Below are positions 41,436 to 51,513 of a DNA stretch of 64,000 nt, in pieces. The position numbers were made by a program, and so were the translations under genes. Under the pieces are notes generated by a model. The model was not told the DNA's origin. It did no database searches and saw only the letters and a program-made list of their open reading frames with translations. Source of the DNA: Ornithodoros turicata (lineage: Eukaryota > Arthropoda > Arachnida > Ixodida > Argasidae); NCBI RefSeq assembly GCF_037126465.1, contig NC_088201.1, positions 189,312,031 to 189,376,030 of the forward strand. The letters are read 5' to 3'. Numbering within the stretch: the first letter of the stretch is position 1; every line of letters starts with the position of its first letter.

Positions 41436-43480
41436 TCAGCCATTCAAATTGATGAATGGTCTACATCCAGTGATGTAGACCGGGTCCCTGATCTGCATCC
41501 CCCGACCCTGACGGGGGTCAACCAACTCTGGAAGAAGACAGTTATCAAAGAACTTCGTGAGCGGTCCCAACATTTTTTCTTCCCAAGAAGCGTCATCCGG
41601 AACTATACGCTGAACGGATATTTCATTCCCTGCGAAGACAACAAAGAGACAAAACTGTCGCTGTGTGATAGGGAGTTGACCTTGAACTTGATAATAATAA
41701 TCACTGTTCTCTTTCAACACAATGCTGTCATCGGCCCCTACGCTACAGTACAGGATCTTCTTGGCTTTGACAGCCTCCAAGGGAGAGAGGGACCGTGCGG
41801 AGTACGGACATTTCACCTCGATGACAGTATCGTCACCAACAAGGCCATCAGGCGTAGCAGCGAGAAACGGATGTTCCTGATCAACAAATAGACACACGGG
41901 CGTATTCATCTTTTATTCCAATCTTGAAATCGCAATCGGCTCATTATCTCGGCCATACTCCACGGACTTCCAGTTTAGAACGGTGTAAAGAATGGACCGA
42001 ACGGTGCTCCTACAACTGGTTGTGGGGAACATTTTGCAAACCTTTCCAAAGCTAGAGGCAGTCAGCCTTTTCCTTCGTTCCTGCATCCAAAGGGGACGCG
42101 ACGCTGGGCCAGTAGTGTCCTCCAGCTGCTCCGCCTCGGCGCGTGACAACTGTAGTTCCTCTTTGTAGTTGTCGCAAGCCAGCTGAAACTGCGTCGGGTC
42201 CATATCCGGCTTCTGTGCACTGGGACCATAGTCGGGATCCGGTTCGCGTGACGTCCCACAGAAGGTTGCGGCGAGAGAGCGCCTACAACGAGTTTGGCCT
42301 GACAAGCGGTGCTCCTTCCTGGCATTGTGAAGTGCTGCGCGATGCTTCAACATGGATTTCGTGAACCTCCCAGGGCTGGTGCTGTACATTGCCTTGTGAA
42401 GAGAACGATGATACTGTCTGGAATTGAAGGAAACGACTGCACCTAATGCCCTCGTACGATACGACCGCTTTTGACATTAGTTGATTCGCTTTCCGCCAAT
42501 GTACTTTGCAACAACTGAGTTGAAATGCTCAGCCGCGTTGTTGTCAACGTCCAGGATCAAGCTACTGGCATTGTTCACGACACGATTCATCGCAGTGAAG
42601 AGGCCACATCTTCGCAGTTCCGGCACCTGGTTAACTTCTTCATCCTTTGAGCCCTGACAGAAGTAGTCTGCACACTTCCGGTGATCACCAAAGGCGTGGA
42701 ACGGACCGTTTCTGATGTCAGCGACGAGGTTCTCAGTTCTTTGGTGAAGGGACAACTAGGATTGCTCCTTGTGGTGCTTGATGGCCTTGTACACGCCGGC
42801 CCTGATCCTAGGAATGTTCTTGATCAAGAGGTTTTTCATCACTGATGGAACGTGACTGGTTTTCTTCGTCAGAACGATGTCCCTAAGGCGACCACTATAG
42901 TTACGGAGTATGTGGTTCCGACATTCGATTTTTCTCACCACCTGGCTGTCATAAGGGGCTGCGTCAAGGATTGATTTATACGTGCTTGAGTCGCCGTCAG
43001 CAATCAGTTGCATGTACTTTAGGCCGTGAATCTCGACACTTCGGCGGAAACCCTCGACTATAGCATCTCTCTCCATAATAGCCGAACTGCCTTCCCAGTT
43101 TTTATAGCAAACGTGCTCCCGTGGTGCTTCTCCGGGTTTCGATCGTGCACACATGGTGCAGAACTTGTTTCTCACGCCAAGGAAAAGAACCTTCTGGGTG
43201 CGATACCCAACGATGACGCCCTGCAATCGCATCAGAAATTTTTGAGCAGCCACCCTGTACGCGCGGAAGCGTAGCGATAAGACAGGGGTAGAGGTTGGCG
43301 GAGAAAAGTAAAATGAAACGGAAATTTACTTACCATTCCTGAGAGAGAATCGTACTTGTTCTTGTATGATCGCTTGGCCCACGCGCCGTCAGCTACAACG
43401 GTGATAGTCGGGATGCCATCAGCGTCCACTTCACCGGCTTCCCTTGCTAACTGTGCCTCTTCCACTCCAGCTTGCTTCTA
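41436..43480 (-). pseudogene. Mutator-like DDE transposase-YqaJ nuclease fusion, three in-frame stops
   Basis: Minus strand. Exon 1 (to 43335/43334) reads EEAQLAREAGEVDADG, ITVVADGAWAKRS and YDSLSG. The donor GTAAGT at 43333 and acceptor TTGCAG (to 43221) bound a 113-bp intron. Exon 2 begins GVIVGYRTQKVLFLGVRNKF, then LIADGDSSTYKS, ECRNHILRNY and DNNAAEHFNSVVAKYIGGK, giving D, D and E of a Mutator-like core. The same frame continues into a YqaJ/lambda-exonuclease domain, with HPFLAATPDG, VIEVKCPYS and YYYQVQGQL (catalytic D, E-x-K, Q). Three stops interrupt it (TAG ~42764, TAA ~42477, TAA ~41911) without any frameshift. N-terminal exons are not seen. Confidence 0.75.
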
Positions 43481-44034
43481 CATCTACATCTGCGTTCAGT
43501 AGGGTGACGCACCCCAGGGAGACTTGAGGGAGGCGGGCCAGCAGTTTGTTGTACCTTTTGATTTCGGGCGAAACCGAGGGCTTTGTGAGCTGTGGCATGA
43601 GACGAAACACGAAGATATGACGGCCTGCCTTCTGAGCTGATCAATTAAAACCTAAAACGGCAGAGAGAATCAATTAAACACAAGCAGGATATACCGACGG
43701 CATAAACAGACTTGCGCTTACCGAGTACCGTATCAGCTTCCCGGGCCATTCTGCCATTTTGCAAGTCGTTGCCCCCAACGTAGACAACGATGAAGTCGAG
43801 CATGCAGAGGCCGAGCCTTCGGACCCTCTGTGTCAGCCCAGCAGCTGTTGCCCCAGGGTAGCTGAACGTCAGGATGCTCACCGACAGGTCGATGGGCAAC
43901 CTCTCTCTGCCCAGAAACTTTAGTTGGCTGCTGCAGATCAAAGCCCATTTCATGGTCGTCCTTGACGGTATCTCTCGTGAACACGGCCAGATAGACACTG
44001 AAGCCACAGCTCGACCTCTCACTACATGCCCCAC
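43455..44034 (-). pseudogene. SGNH/GDSL-hydrolase-like fragment, two exons
   Basis: Exon 1 (about 44034-43720) contains TFSYPGATAAGL and LDFIVVYVGGNDLQNG, the block II glycine and block III GxND of SGNH hydrolases. It ends at a good donor, GTAAGC, after ...ADTVLG. Exon 2 starts after an AG near 43632 in another frame, with IKRYNKLLARL, a helix typical of the same proteins, and runs to about 43455. The catalytic Ser block I is not clear. It abuts the Mutator-YqaJ exon and overlaps it in a different frame near 43470, so one of the two was inserted beside the other. Transposon-borne SGNH proteins are known in invertebrates. Confidence 0.5.
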
Positions 44035-44039
44035 TTTAT

Positions 44040-45659
44040 ATGTGTACAGGCCAAGGGGATGGTGAATCAGCCAGCTTTGTGTTCATGTGAGCAAGAGCAG
44101 CAACGGAACAAGGGGGGAAGAAAGAAGAAAGAGGCCGGCGCAGACTCGAAGTGACCCGACATTGTGTAGGTAGAAAGCAACGATGACCCAAGACCGATGA
44201 CACCCAACGGAGGTAAAAGGGTTATTATACTCCCCCACACAAAAAGAAAAGAAAAACGAAAGAAGGCTTCCACACTCCTGAAAGCGGGTAGTGGACCTCT
44301 CAGCTACATGCCGTCATGCAGTACGAAAAAACAAACAGAAAAGGAAAGGAGAGTGAGGAGCGGAAACAAGCAGGTTGAGCGGCTATGATGGCGGGAGCTC
44401 TGCGAAGAGCCTCTCAAACACTACAGTTGATCTGACTTGGTGAATGGACATGTCGTTGTACTTGGCTTCCCGTGCTAACGAGTTCAAGCCCAGCGCCGGC
44501 TGCGTTGAATGATTTTCTTCTCACGTTGAGGTGCGCACATGTGAACAGTTTCTTGCGATGTCGGTCTCGGGTGTAGGAAGAAATGGTCCCAGAAAGAATA
44601 GTCCCGTAGGAATGGCCCCGGAAAAAATTATACCAGCCAGCGAGAGAGAAAAGAAAAACGGTCCAGTTGACTTTTCTCTCTCTCTCTCTCTGTCTTTGCT
44701 GTATCTTTGCAGTATGTTGCTTAGTTTTCAACAATGTCATCTTATCTCAGCAATGAAAACAAAGGAAAACTAAATTTTGTGGCAGAGTTTTAGTATATAA
44801 TAGCACATATGTCACATACTCAATCGTTTGCTATAGTGCACTTAAAGTATAGTACAGCGCGGTTCTGTTGAGCACCCAAAATGTTTTTATGGACATTGAA
44901 TGATTCTGACAAAACTACTTAATTAATGCATTAAGTATTATTTACCGGTTTAAGGGCTGAGTTCTCAATGAGACAATCTTTCTTTCCGCTGCTTATGGAG
45001 CATGCACGAGCAACACCGAGCACCCTTTTTCCGCCATTACTGGTCGTTATTGCTTAGCTTTATTTATTACAAGTACCATTCTTTTGGTATTTTTATTTGC
45101 TAGCATTCAGATTATTTGCTAAACGTTTGCTCTTGCATTAATTTATACTTCAAGACGTGCACGCGCAACAGGGAACGGTTGCATCCCTGCGTCCGTAATA
45201 TCACATGTTCAACTCCAGCTCAAATGATAGTATTTGAGCAAAACACATTATAACACATATATTATAACACACATTATAACACAAATACAAAACCGCATTC
45301 AACTGAGCAGCATTCGGTCAAATTGGCGGGCCACGTGCTAGCCACGAGGTGCCGATTTGGGGATTGTCGCAAAAATGAAGTTGCTGAAGGTGCACGTTCA
45401 TGGGGTAGACAGTTGGTACCATCACATGCGAAATTCAAAAGTTTGTATTTTTTGTTTAATGGGTGAGGGTATTACAAACGAACATTGCATAGCATAAGTA
45501 CAGCCCCACTGATGCCAACACAGAATATATTATTTCGCCATCGTGAACCGTTTTCTACTCTTCCAGCCGGGAGATTTTAGTGAAGCAGCAAAACGATACA
45601 CAAGTCGAACAGAGTGCAAACCAAGGAAGCAGCCGACAGACACATGAATAGATGCGTTT
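44040..45659. other. No recognisable gene; simple repeats
   Basis: A purine-rich patch at 44100-44380, a CT microsatellite at about 44673-44693, and AT-rich DNA with ATTATAACAC repeats near 45247-45285. A tRNA-like segment at 44435-44520 is listed separately. Confidence 0.45.
44435..44520 (+). repeat. Possible tRNA-derived SINE head
   Basis: A box-like TTGGTGAATGGACAT (about 44438) is followed about 45 bases on by GAGTTCAAGCCC (about 44479), a B-box-like element, and then CAGCGCCGGCTGCG. Spacing suits an RNA polymerase III promoter. Both boxes are imperfect. It may be a tick SINE of tRNA type. Confidence 0.35.
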
Positions 45660-45671
45660 GTTCCCCAAAGC
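45660..45671. repeat. 12-bp target-site duplication, left copy (B2)
   Basis: GTTCCCCAAAGC, repeated exactly at 51357-51368. Confidence 0.9.
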
Positions 45672-46172
45672 CCCGGCGTCGGGAACTTGGCGCCCCCATC
45701 GCCCGGCAGCAGCCGCAGTAGCCTCCTCCTGCACTCACGGTTGGGTCGCCGCAGGAGGGAGACCCCCACGTATAGCTGTGCGTGGCTTTCCCGTGTCTGG
45801 GGAAACGGGGATCCTGGCGGTTGAGTGGACTCGGAGGTTGGTTTGGACCCTTCGGGGCCCCTCCGGGAAAACAACACACCGCTTTGGCCCCTGCTTCCCA
45901 TAGTCGGGTGGTCCTGGAAGGCCCGGCCAGGATTATTCAGCTAGTCGCCATCTCCCTTTTCATCACTTTCTCTTCCTTGGTCTCCTTCTTTCTCTCCTTT
46001 TCCTCTTTTCACCTTCTTTGGCGGCAAGGGTCAACCTTGGGCAGTCTTTCACTCTCCAGAAGCTGCACTTGGGTATAGTGTAGGCGTACCTGCTACTGCG
46101 TCAAACGCGGTCCCCCGGTTGGGCTCCGTGGTGGGCGGCAGGACCCTTGCATCGAATTGTATTGTCACCTTT
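45672..46172 (+). promoter_or_regulatory. B2 5' UTR and presumed internal promoter
   Basis: A GC-rich leader of about 500 bp, nearly identical to B1 17436-17937 over its first ~280 bp and strongly similar to the ORF1 start. It contains an inverted pair TCCTCCTGCA...GCAGGAGGGA (about 45723-45759), conserved in B1, that could form a stem. Confidence 0.6.
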
Positions 46173-47408
46173 ATGGCTTCCTCTTCCTTAAAACCCCGAG
46201 ATCGGAATCGGAAACGGTTCCGCACCGAGTACCAGCAAATTGATCTAAATACCTCAACACCCGAACCATGGTTTGCAAAGTTTCTGGTTGTCCACTCTAA
46301 TGATGACACAAAACCACTGTCAAAGGTATCTCCTTTTGTAATAGCGAAAGCACTTGAACAGCTGATAGGTAAAGAATACAATGCCAAGAAACTGGGCTCT
46401 GGAGATATCCAGGTCCACGTTGAAAAGCGAGAGCAAAGCAGTGCGCTTCTTTCACTGACAAACATCAATGGGATATCTGTCACAGTAAGCTCACACCGGA
46501 GTCTCAACATTGTTAAAGGAGTAATTTCTGAGAGCGACCTTCTTGACTGTTCGGAATCGGAACTCCAAGAAGGCCTACAACAGCACGGTGTGGTAGCTGT
46601 AAAGCGAATAGTCATGCGTAGGGATGGGAAAGAAATCCCAACAAAGCACATAATCCTTTCTTTCAAGCTCCACAAGCTGCCAGACACAATCAAGGCCGGT
46701 TACCTCAGTTGCAATGTGAGGGCTTACATCCCCAATCCGAGTCGCTGTTACAAGTGCCAGCGGTTTGGCCACGGTTCTCAGGTATGCCGTGGGCAGCCCG
46801 TCTGTGCTAAGTGCTCCGGCAAAGACCATTCGTCAGAGTCGTGCAGCAATGATTTTCAGTGTGCCAATTGCAAGGGTAACCACCCTGTTTACTCCAGATC
46901 ATGTCCTTGTTGGAAGGAGGAGAAACAGATCCTCAAGCTGAAAACTGAGCAAAATATTACATACAGTGCAGCAAAGGCACAATTGACGTTCCAGAAGAAA
47001 GGAACCTTCTCTGATGTGGTGCGCAGGGGAGTGGCACCACTCAGAGTATCGGTGGAGACCCAGACCTCTGGGGCTCCCCTCCACACTCCCCAACACAAAG
47101 AGAGGGACACTGAGGGTTCTCCTCCAGTGGCCTCTCAGACGAACAGCCAGGGAGATGCAATATTAACCTCAGAGGAGGTTGTTGCATCCCCTTCCGTTTG
47201 GGACGGGATTGCCATGGGCCTGTCCCAAAACACGAGTCAGAGCATGGATCTCGATGACGACGACTGCTGCTCTCAGAAGTCGTCTTCGAGTCTACCAAGT
47301 CTTTCCATGGGCAAAGAACAGAGAGGGAAAAAAGCTGGCCGAGGACGAGGAGGAAAAGCCAAGGAACAACAACAAAGGGTTCCTCCACCGAGAATACAAG
47401 CTCCTTAA
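46173..47408 (+). CDS. B2 ORF1: three-knuckle nucleic-acid-binding protein
   Basis: 411 residues from the ATG at 46173 (MASSSLKPRDRNRKR). An RRM-like segment (KFLVVHSND, SPFVIAKALEQL) is followed by MRRDGKEIPTKHIILSFKL, shared with B1. The knuckles are CYKCQRFGHGSQVC, CAKCSGKDHSSESC and CANCKGNHPVYSRSC. The tail is acidic (DLDDDDCC), then basic (RGKKAGRGRGGK). The TAA at 47406-47408 is 13 bases before the ORF2 ATG at 47422. The ORF2 frame is also open upstream through the end of ORF1, but has no ATG-supported start there. Confidence 0.9.
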   Translation: MASSSLKPRDRNRKRFRTEYQQIDLNTSTPEPWFAKFLVVHSNDDTKPLSKVSPFVIAKALEQLIGKEYNAKKLGSGDIQVHVEKREQSSALLSLTNINGISVTVSSHRSLNIVKGVISESDLLDCSESELQEGLQQHGVVAVKRIVMRRDGKEIPTKHIILSFKLHKLPDTIKAGYLSCNVRAYIPNPSRCYKCQRFGHGSQVCRGQPVCAKCSGKDHSSESCSNDFQCANCKGNHPVYSRSCPCWKEEKQILKLKTEQNITYSAAKAQLTFQKKGTFSDVVRRGVAPLRVSVETQTSGAPLHTPQHKERDTEGSPPVASQTNSQGDAILTSEEVVASPSVWDGIAMGLSQNTSQSMDLDDDDCCSQKSSSSLPSLSMGKEQRGKKAGRGRGGKAKEQQQRVPPPRIQAP

Positions 47409-47421
47409 TCCCTCCGCATTC

Positions 47422-50400
47422 ATGGACAGTTGTTCCACAAGGTCTTTACGCCTTAGAGTAGTCGTTCAGTCCATATTCTTTTTCCTCTTCTGTGCATTTC
47501 TTATGGGTTCCCAGAGCATTATTCAGTGGAACTGCCGGGGTTTGCTGAAAAATCTTGATGATGTCCATGATTTGGCAGACAAACATCATGCTGTCTGTTT
47601 CTGTCTCCAAGAAACAAATTTGATTCCAGACACCCCTTTCCACCTCCGACGGTGGAACGTTTACCGTAAGGACCGAACAGACACGGCACGTGCTTCCGGA
47701 GGTGTGGCCATTCTCACGGCCAGAACACTTCCCACGAGAGACGTTCTACTTTCCACAAATCTTGAGGCCATTGCTGTACAGATCTGCACTGACCGTGTAG
47801 TGACGGTATGCTCTTTATACCTACCGCCATCAGTCAGGGTCGAACAGAGACAGCTTGAGGATCTTATTAATCAGCTCCCATCGCCTTTTCTACTACTGGG
47901 AGATTTCAATGCGCATCATTTGCTCTGGGGTTGTTCCAGAGTTGACACCCGAGGCAAAATGTTTGAGAAATTATTAGCATCCTTGCCAATTTGCCTGCTC
48001 AATGCAGGAAACGCTACTCATGTTAATGCTGCTTCGCAGTCCTTTTCAGCTATAGATATTTCGCTGTGCAGTCCATCTGTATTTCAGGACATTTCATGGA
48101 CAGTGGACGAAAACCCCTATGGTAGTGATCACTTCCCTGTCGTTTTAGAGATCAATCGACCATCAGCTGCTATTAGAACCCGCCCACCTCGTTGGAATAT
48201 ACAGTTAGCAGACTGGAACCTCTTTAAACAAGAAGCCACACTTTCTATAGAGTCCCTCCTTGGGCTGAACATTAATGACGCAAATAACTATGTAACAGAC
48301 ACTCTTGTAAAAGCAGCAACCAAGTCCATTCCACAGCCATCAGGTCAACTGCCCAGGCGTTGCAAGCCTTGGTGGTCAGAGGACTGTGGAAATACACGAA
48401 AAGAGCAGAACCGTGCTTGGGGCAAGTTCCGGCGGTATCCAACCCCAGCAAATCTACTGGCGTTTAAAAGAGCTCGAGCAAAAGCGAGGTGGACACGCCG
48501 ACAAGCAAAGAGTGAATCGTGGAAGGGTTTTGTCTCCTCCTTGAATAGCAATACCCCAACTAAGGTTGTGTGGGATCGATTAAAGAAAATAAAGGGCAGT
48601 TACACAAGCTTCTCTATTCCTCTCTTGGAGAAGAATGGTACGGTGTGCCAAACTTTAGAAGAACAGGCAGATGTCTTGGGAGAACACTTCCAGAGCGTTT
48701 CTTCTTCCTCTCACTACACCAGGGATTTCTTAAAAGTCAAAGATGATGCTGAGAAATTCAAAATTACATATGGCACCAATGACAGACATGCTTTTAATAA
48801 ATCATTTTGTTTGATGGAGCTGCTGCGTGCTCTGTCGTCCCCAAAACAAACAGCACCAGGGCCAGATCGAATCACGTACAGCATGTTGCAGCACTTATCA
48901 AAAACATCACTAGAAGGTCTTCTACACTTTTTCAATTCAGTTTGGAATCAGGGTGAACTTCCATCTCGTTGGAAAGTGGCGACAGTCATTCCACTTTTGA
49001 AGCCAGGGAAAGATCCTTCCAACGCATGTAGCTACAGGCCTATAGCCCTTACAAGTTGTTTAGGCAAAACGTTCGAGCGCATGGTTAACTACCGCCTGAT
49101 GTACTTCCTCGAACAAAATGGATGTCTCGACAGGTATCAGTGCGGATTTAGAGCCGCCCACTCAACCACTGATCATCTGCTGCGGCTGGAAACTGTAATC
49201 AGGGAAGCGTTTGTCAGAAAACAGCATTGTATTTCCATATTTTTCGATATTCAAAAAGCGTACGATACAGCATGGCGATATGGTATCGTTCGCGACTTGT
49301 ACAATTTCGGTGTACGCGGTCGTATGCTCCGGTGCATCGCAAATTTTCTACAGGACAGAACTTTTAGAGTCCAGTTGGGCACATCACTCTCACGTTCTTT
49401 TATTCAGGAGAACGGTGTCCCACAGGGTTCCGTTCTGAGTGTCACACTCTTCATAGTCAAAATGAACTCTATTGTGCACGCTATTCCGCCATCCGTCATG
49501 TACTCACTATACGTTGACGATGTTCAGATATCTTGTTCGTCTACAAGCATTTCAAGATGTGAGAGACAACTCCAGCTCTGTGTGAACAAATTAGCAAAAT
49601 GGTCGTCTGAGAATGGATTTAATTTCTCACCTGAGAAAACGGTTTGCGTACCCTTCTCAAGAGTAAGGGGTATGTTTCCTGAGCCAGAACTTAAAATGAA
49701 TGGCCAAGATATTACGGTCAAATCTGAGCATAAATTCCTGGGTATACTTTTTGACCGCAAGCTCACTTTCAACCCTCACATAAGGAACCTAAAAAGTAAA
49801 TGTGGGAAATCGCTGAACATTCTCAAAATCTTGTCACATAGATCCTGGGGTGCAGACCGTGAGGTTCTGCGTCGCATCTACACATCTTGCATCCGTTCCA
49901 AGCTTGACTATGGATCTGTCGTGTACGGCTCTGCACGAAAGTCCGTCTTGAGAGCTCTAGACCCTGTCCACCACCAGGGACTGCGACTGGTCTTGGGAGC
50001 GTTTCGCACATCGCCGGTCGAGAGTCTCTATGTGGAGTGCAACGAGTGGTCATTAGAAAGGCGGAGATTTTACCTTGCCTCCACATATGCACTAAAAGTA
50101 CGAAGTTATCCACAGCACCCAGCTATCTCTTGTGTTACTCAGACACGCTGCAAACAGTTATTTCTTAACAAACCGTCATGTACACCTCCTTTCAGCTTGC
50201 GAATCCTGCAGGAAATTGAAACACACGGTTTTTCAGAGTACGATTCTACGCCTGTAGGAACTAGTGGGAGGATTGCTCCGTGGCAACCACCGCCCGAACA
50301 CAATACATCTTTGTTGCAGTACAAGAAACACGAAACCCCCACAGCCGTACTCCTGCAAGAGTTTCTGTCTATAAAAGAAGGTTTTGGGGACCATGTCGCA

Positions 50401-51225
50401 TTTTACACAGATGGTTCCAGAACGGACACCGGTGTCTCATGTGCAATGGTTACAGACACATCTTGTAGATCGCATCGATTGCCAAACACAACTTCCATTT
50501 TCACCGCAGAAGTCTATGGCGTAATCTTGGCACTTAATCATATACTACGACTTTCCATCAGGTCATCGGTTGTGTATACTGATTCACTTAGTTGCCTGCA
50601 GGCTATATGTAGCCTGCAACCACCAAAAAACCTCCTCGTTCTTCGAGCAAAACACCTGTCTAGCCGCATAATTAACACAGGTCTTTCCTTGACACTTTGC
50701 TGGGTGCCCAGCCACGTCGGGATACCCGGTAACGAGCTCGCGGACACAGCGGCTACCAACGCACTCTCAGGTGACATAACCCCCTTTGACGTACCAGCTC
50801 AGGATCTGAGGTCTGCCTTGCGTAGAGCAATTAACTTAAAATGGCAACATGACTGGGACACACAGACAAATAATAAATTACATTTGATCAAGTGCAATGT
50901 AGGTAAGCCTGCAGGAGTTTTCAAAGAGAGGCTTTATGAAGTAGTCATGTCTCGTTTGCGTATCGGCCACACATTTCTCACACATGGATTTTTAATTCTC
51001 CAGACGGACCCACCTCAGTGTGTGCACTGTGCTGAGCAGTTGTCTATTCTTCACATTCTCATCAGCTGCCCTCTCCAGGAACATCATCGCCAAATTCATT
51101 TTTCTGAGTTCTACCAGTATAGAATTCCTCTTCACCCAGCCCTTTTGCTGGGCGATGAGCCGCTTGTAAGTTTTAGCAGAGTTTACAAGTTTTTTAGGGA
51201 CACTGGATACCTAAGAGATATCTGA
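47422..51225 (+). CDS. B2 ORF2: AP endonuclease-RT-RNase H polyprotein, intact
   Basis: 1,267 residues from the ATG at 47422 (MDSCSTRSLRLRVVVQS), with a strongly hydrophobic segment, IFFFLFCAFLM, before a second ATG at 47503 (MGSQSIIQWNCRG). The endonuclease has LQETNL, LGDFNAHHLLWG and GSDHFPVV. The RT has APGPDRITYSML, YRPIALTSC, FFDIQKAYDTA, QGSVLSVTLF and YVDD at residues 697-700. RNase H has FYTDGSR, FTAEVYG, YTDSLSC and HVGIPGNELAD. The end has CVHCAEQLSILHILISC. GFRxGRST reads GFRAAHST, the one odd spot. No stop or frameshift. Likely functional or only recently inactive. Confidence 0.92.
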   Translation: MDSCSTRSLRLRVVVQSIFFFLFCAFLMGSQSIIQWNCRGLLKNLDDVHDLADKHHAVCFCLQETNLIPDTPFHLRRWNVYRKDRTDTARASGGVAILTARTLPTRDVLLSTNLEAIAVQICTDRVVTVCSLYLPPSVRVEQRQLEDLINQLPSPFLLLGDFNAHHLLWGCSRVDTRGKMFEKLLASLPICLLNAGNATHVNAASQSFSAIDISLCSPSVFQDISWTVDENPYGSDHFPVVLEINRPSAAIRTRPPRWNIQLADWNLFKQEATLSIESLLGLNINDANNYVTDTLVKAATKSIPQPSGQLPRRCKPWWSEDCGNTRKEQNRAWGKFRRYPTPANLLAFKRARAKARWTRRQAKSESWKGFVSSLNSNTPTKVVWDRLKKIKGSYTSFSIPLLEKNGTVCQTLEEQADVLGEHFQSVSSSSHYTRDFLKVKDDAEKFKITYGTNDRHAFNKSFCLMELLRALSSPKQTAPGPDRITYSMLQHLSKTSLEGLLHFFNSVWNQGELPSRWKVATVIPLLKPGKDPSNACSYRPIALTSCLGKTFERMVNYRLMYFLEQNGCLDRYQCGFRAAHSTTDHLLRLETVIREAFVRKQHCISIFFDIQKAYDTAWRYGIVRDLYNFGVRGRMLRCIANFLQDRTFRVQLGTSLSRSFIQENGVPQGSVLSVTLFIVKMNSIVHAIPPSVMYSLYVDDVQISCSSTSISRCERQLQLCVNKLAKWSSENGFNFSPEKTVCVPFSRVRGMFPEPELKMNGQDITVKSEHKFLGILFDRKLTFNPHIRNLKSKCGKSLNILKILSHRSWGADREVLRRIYTSCIRSKLDYGSVVYGSARKSVLRALDPVHHQGLRLVLGAFRTSPVESLYVECNEWSLERRRFYLASTYALKVRSYPQHPAISCVTQTRCKQLFLNKPSCTPPFSLRILQEIETHGFSEYDSTPVGTSGRIAPWQPPPEHNTSLLQYKKHETPTAVLLQEFLSIKEGFGDHVAFYTDGSRTDTGVSCAMVTDTSCRSHRLPNTTSIFTAEVYGVILALNHILRLSIRSSVVYTDSLSCLQAICSLQPPKNLLVLRAKHLSSRIINTGLSLTLCWVPSHVGIPGNELADTAATNALSGDITPFDVPAQDLRSALRRAINLKWQHDWDTQTNNKLHLIKCNVGKPAGVFKERLYEVVMSRLRIGHTFLTHGFLILQTDPPQCVHCAEQLSILHILISCPLQEHHRQIHFSEFYQYRIPLHPALLLGDEPLVSFSRVYKFFRDTGYLRDI

Positions 51226-51310
51226 ATTCACATATATTTTTTATGTTTATATCAGTTTTAAATTCATCGTTATCTTTTAACTGGTAAAGAGATCATATAT
51301 CACAGTATTA

Positions 51311-51339
51311 GCGCATTATAGCCTTAGTTGCTCATGCGC
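51311..51339 (+). promoter_or_regulatory. 3'-terminal hairpin of B2
   Basis: GCGCAT (51311-51316) pairs with ATGCGC (51334-51339) around TATAGCCTTAGTTGCTC. The outer pairs are weaker than in the other copies because the preceding base is A instead of G. CATAAAAACCCGAACCC follows. Confidence 0.65.
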
Positions 51340-51356
51340 CATAAAAACCCGAACCC

Positions 51357-51368
51357 GTTCCCCAAAGC
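51357..51368. repeat. 12-bp target-site duplication, right copy (B2)
   Basis: GTTCCCCAAAGC, matching 45660-45671. Confidence 0.9.
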
Positions 51369-51513
51369 TGCGTTCTCCTCAAGAGCCCATCTTTTCTTAG
51401 GAGATTAACCGCGCATCCCGAGCGAAGTCGGGGCGAACAAAAACAACAAGGTCACGCATGCTGTGGGGACTACATGCCACCGCGCTGTATCGTGCGCTTC
51501 TTGAACAACGGCA

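Larger units (their letters stand above)
45672..51356 (+). mobile_element. Full-length I-type non-LTR retrotransposon B2
   Basis: A 5,685-bp element starting CCCGGCGTCGGG, bounded by GTTCCCCAAAGC. Both ORFs are open and all catalytic motifs are present. Unlike A1, A2, B1 and the orphan tail, it ends in AAAAACCCGAACCC without an ATC repeat. The 5' UTR is nearly identical to B1, but the ORFs are clearly diverged from B1. Confidence 0.93.

Noticed and set aside
41900..42770. Alternative genetic code (UAR = Gln) to explain the stops in the Mutator-YqaJ gene
   Set aside because: Other genes here use TAA/TAG as ordinary stops, including the TAATG junction and the ends of ORF2. Nonsense mutation is simpler.
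45530..45901. Minus-strand frames over the B2 5' UTR, conserved in B1
   Set aside because: Conservation follows from near-identical DNA; no ATG or domain support. Shadow of a GC-rich leader.
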